Of a DNA stretch of 6,839 nt, positions 6,416-6,839 are shown one piece after another. The position numbers and the translations under genes are program-made. The DNA comes from an uncultured Bacillota bacterium. Lineage in GTDB: Bacteria; Bacillota; Sulfobacillia; UBA995; UBA9673. How positions within the stretch are numbered: the first letter of the stretch is position 1; each line of letters begins with the position of its first letter. The notes under the pieces are model-generated. The model was not told where the DNA came from, did no database searches, and worked only from the letters and a program-made list of their open reading frames with translations. Where the stretch lies: NCBI GenBank assembly GCA_937863905.1, contig CALMHV010000437.1, positions 1-6,839 on the forward strand, given 5' to 3'.

Positions 6416-6431
6416 CTGCCGAAAGCGGCAG
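6416..6431 (-). promoter_or_regulatory. Perfect hairpin with CUUU loop downstream of rpsJ
   Basis: In the mRNA, CTGCCG pairs with CGGCAG around a CTTT loop, 20 nt after the rpsJ stop. The sequence CTTTCG (6420-6425), which includes the whole loop, is also complementary to CGAAAG (6405-6410) further downstream. The RNA could therefore form this hairpin, an alternative 6-bp stem with a 9-nt loop, or possibly a loop interaction. No U-rich tail follows. Two exclusive folds just before a second stable stem is the kind of layout seen in switch-like leaders, but that is only a suggestion. Confidence 0.5.
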
Positions 6432-6451
6432 ACCCGAGGCCCACCAGCCGG

Positions 6452-6760
6452 CTAGAGCTTTATCTCAATGTCCACACCGGCAGCCAGGTCGAGCCGCATC
6501 AGGGCGTCGACCGTCTTGGCCGTGGGTTCCATGATGTCAATCAGTCGCTTGTGGGTCCGCATCTCGAACTGCTCGCGGATGTCCTTCTCCCCGTTCGGGG
6601 CGACCAGGACCGTGTAGATGCTCTTCTCCGTGGGGAGAGGCACCGGTCCGGAAACCTTGGCCCCGGTGCGCCGCGCCGTGTGCACGATCTTCTCGGCCGC
6701 CGAATCCAGAATCTTGTGGTCGAAGGCCCGCAGGCGGATCCTTATCTTTTGACTCGCCAT
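6452..6760 (-). CDS. rpsJ: 30S ribosomal protein S10 (NusE)
   Basis: Encodes a 102-residue S10 (uS10), a small-subunit head protein. Family members also act as NusE with NusB in transcription antitermination, and link RNA polymerase to ribosomes through NusG. It matches the family along nearly its whole length: [20 protein letters not shown] at 5-24, [17 protein letters not shown] at 30-46, [15 protein letters not shown] at 62-76 and [20 protein letters not shown] at the end. The loop at 53-60 reads VAPNGEKD, unlike the common R/I-S-P-H form. ATG start with GGGAGG 7 nt upstream. It lies 27 nt after tuf, with no room for the long S10 leader known from E. coli, so it is probably read from the tuf transcript. 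TAG stop, then a 108-nt structured gap. Confidence 0.98.
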   Translation of the reverse strand: MASQKIRIRLRAFDHKILDSAAEKIVHTARRTGAKVSGPVPLPTEKSIYTVLVAPNGEKDIREQFEMRTHKRLIDIMEPTAKTVDALMRLDLAAGVDIEIKL

Positions 6761-6787
6761 GACCCAACCTCCCCGCCGGTCTAGCGC

Positions 6788-6839
6788 CTACTCCACGATA
6801 CCCGTGACGACGCCGGCGCCGACGGTGCGGCCACCCTCG
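6788..6839 (-). CDS. tuf: Elongation factor Tu, C-terminal end only (cut by window edge)
   Basis: Only the last 16 codons are present, ending EGGRTVGAGVVTGIVE and then TAG at 6788-6790. GGRTVGAGVVT close to the C-terminus is the hallmark of bacterial EF-Tu, in the last strands of domain 3; the final residues are more often KIIE or similar. EF-Tu brings aminoacyl-tRNA to the ribosome as a GTP complex. The rest of the gene, including the GTPase domain, lies beyond the right edge. tuf directly before rpsJ is a widespread arrangement in which the str and S10 operons are joined. The fragment is too short to say whether there is another tuf copy. Confidence 0.93.
   Translation of the reverse strand, partial: EGGRTVGAGVVTGIVE

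Noticed and set aside
6383..6431. Intrinsic terminator after rpsJ
   Set aside because: The stems are strong but are followed by mixed, GC-rich sequence with no U-tract, and the operon continues immediately.
6344..6451. Internal promoter or small gene in the rpsJ-rplC spacer
   Set aside because: No -35/-10 pair is visible in this GC-rich stretch, and no short frame with a binding site stands out on either strand.
5939..6784. Plus-strand open frame of 281 codons crossing rplC, the spacer and rpsJ
   Set aside because: Runs against two certain genes and across the structured spacer; its composition is that of antisense GC-rich sequence.
1..6839. Unknown system, mobile element, CRISPR array or inserted gene among the ribosomal genes
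   Set aside because: Every gene is an identifiable ribosomal protein or EF-Tu in canonical order; gaps are at most 108 nt, with no direct repeats, terminal inverted repeats or foreign genes seen.

Overview
This window is one uninterrupted ribosomal-protein cluster, read entirely on the minus strand: the S10 operon running into the first part of the spc operon. In transcription order, from the right edge to the left, it holds the last 16 codons of tuf (EF-Tu), then rpsJ (S10), rplC (L3), rplD (L4), rplW (L23), rplB (L2), rpsS (S19), rplV (L22), rpsC (S3), rplP (L16), rpmC (L29), rpsQ (S17), rplN (L14), rplX (L24), rplE (L5) and rpsN (S14, zinc type). The rpsN stop codon is exactly the left edge. 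The next spc genes (normally rpsH and rplF) would lie just outside.

The organism is a bacterium with high-GC DNA. The 61-residue S14 carries both CxxC pairs (the zinc or 'C+' form), L24 has a four-cysteine C-terminal ribbon, L3 begins MPKGILGRK and has a PMSHGSKYHR segment, and L16 begins MLMPKRVK. These are common in Gram-positive-type lineages (Bacillota, and relatives such as Chloroflexota, Armatimonadota and Actinomycetota). I lean towards a deep-branching, GC-rich member of that broad group, but no phylum can be fixed from this window alone.

Packing is tight. Several junctions overlap (rplD/rplW share GTGA; rplP and rpmC overlap by about 11 nt), and most spacers are 2 to 50 nt and hold a clear Shine-Dalgarno. 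The only longer gap is 108 nt between rpsJ and rplC, which can form two perfect GC-rich hairpins. A further 16-nt GC palindrome lies between rpsS and rplV. I see no promoter or intrinsic terminator, and tuf to rpsJ is only 27 nt. The simplest reading is a long transcript entering from tuf, with any local control acting on RNA structure or translation.

The encoded proteins work as parts of both ribosomal subunits. S10, S19, S3, S17 and S14 belong to the small subunit. L3, L4, L23, L2, L22, L16, L29, L14, L24 and L5 belong to the large subunit, and L4, L22, L23, L24 and L29 surround the nascent-chain tunnel or its exit. Co-transcription helps keep them in balance.

I found no mobile element, CRISPR array, RNA gene, pseudogene or undescribed gene system. 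The oddities are smaller: a strong preference for the normally rare TAG stop (11 of 16 genes), mostly non-ATG starts (about 9 of 15), stop codons merged with the next Shine-Dalgarno, the structured rpsJ-rplC spacer, and unusual residues in the L4 tunnel loop and the S10 53-60 loop.
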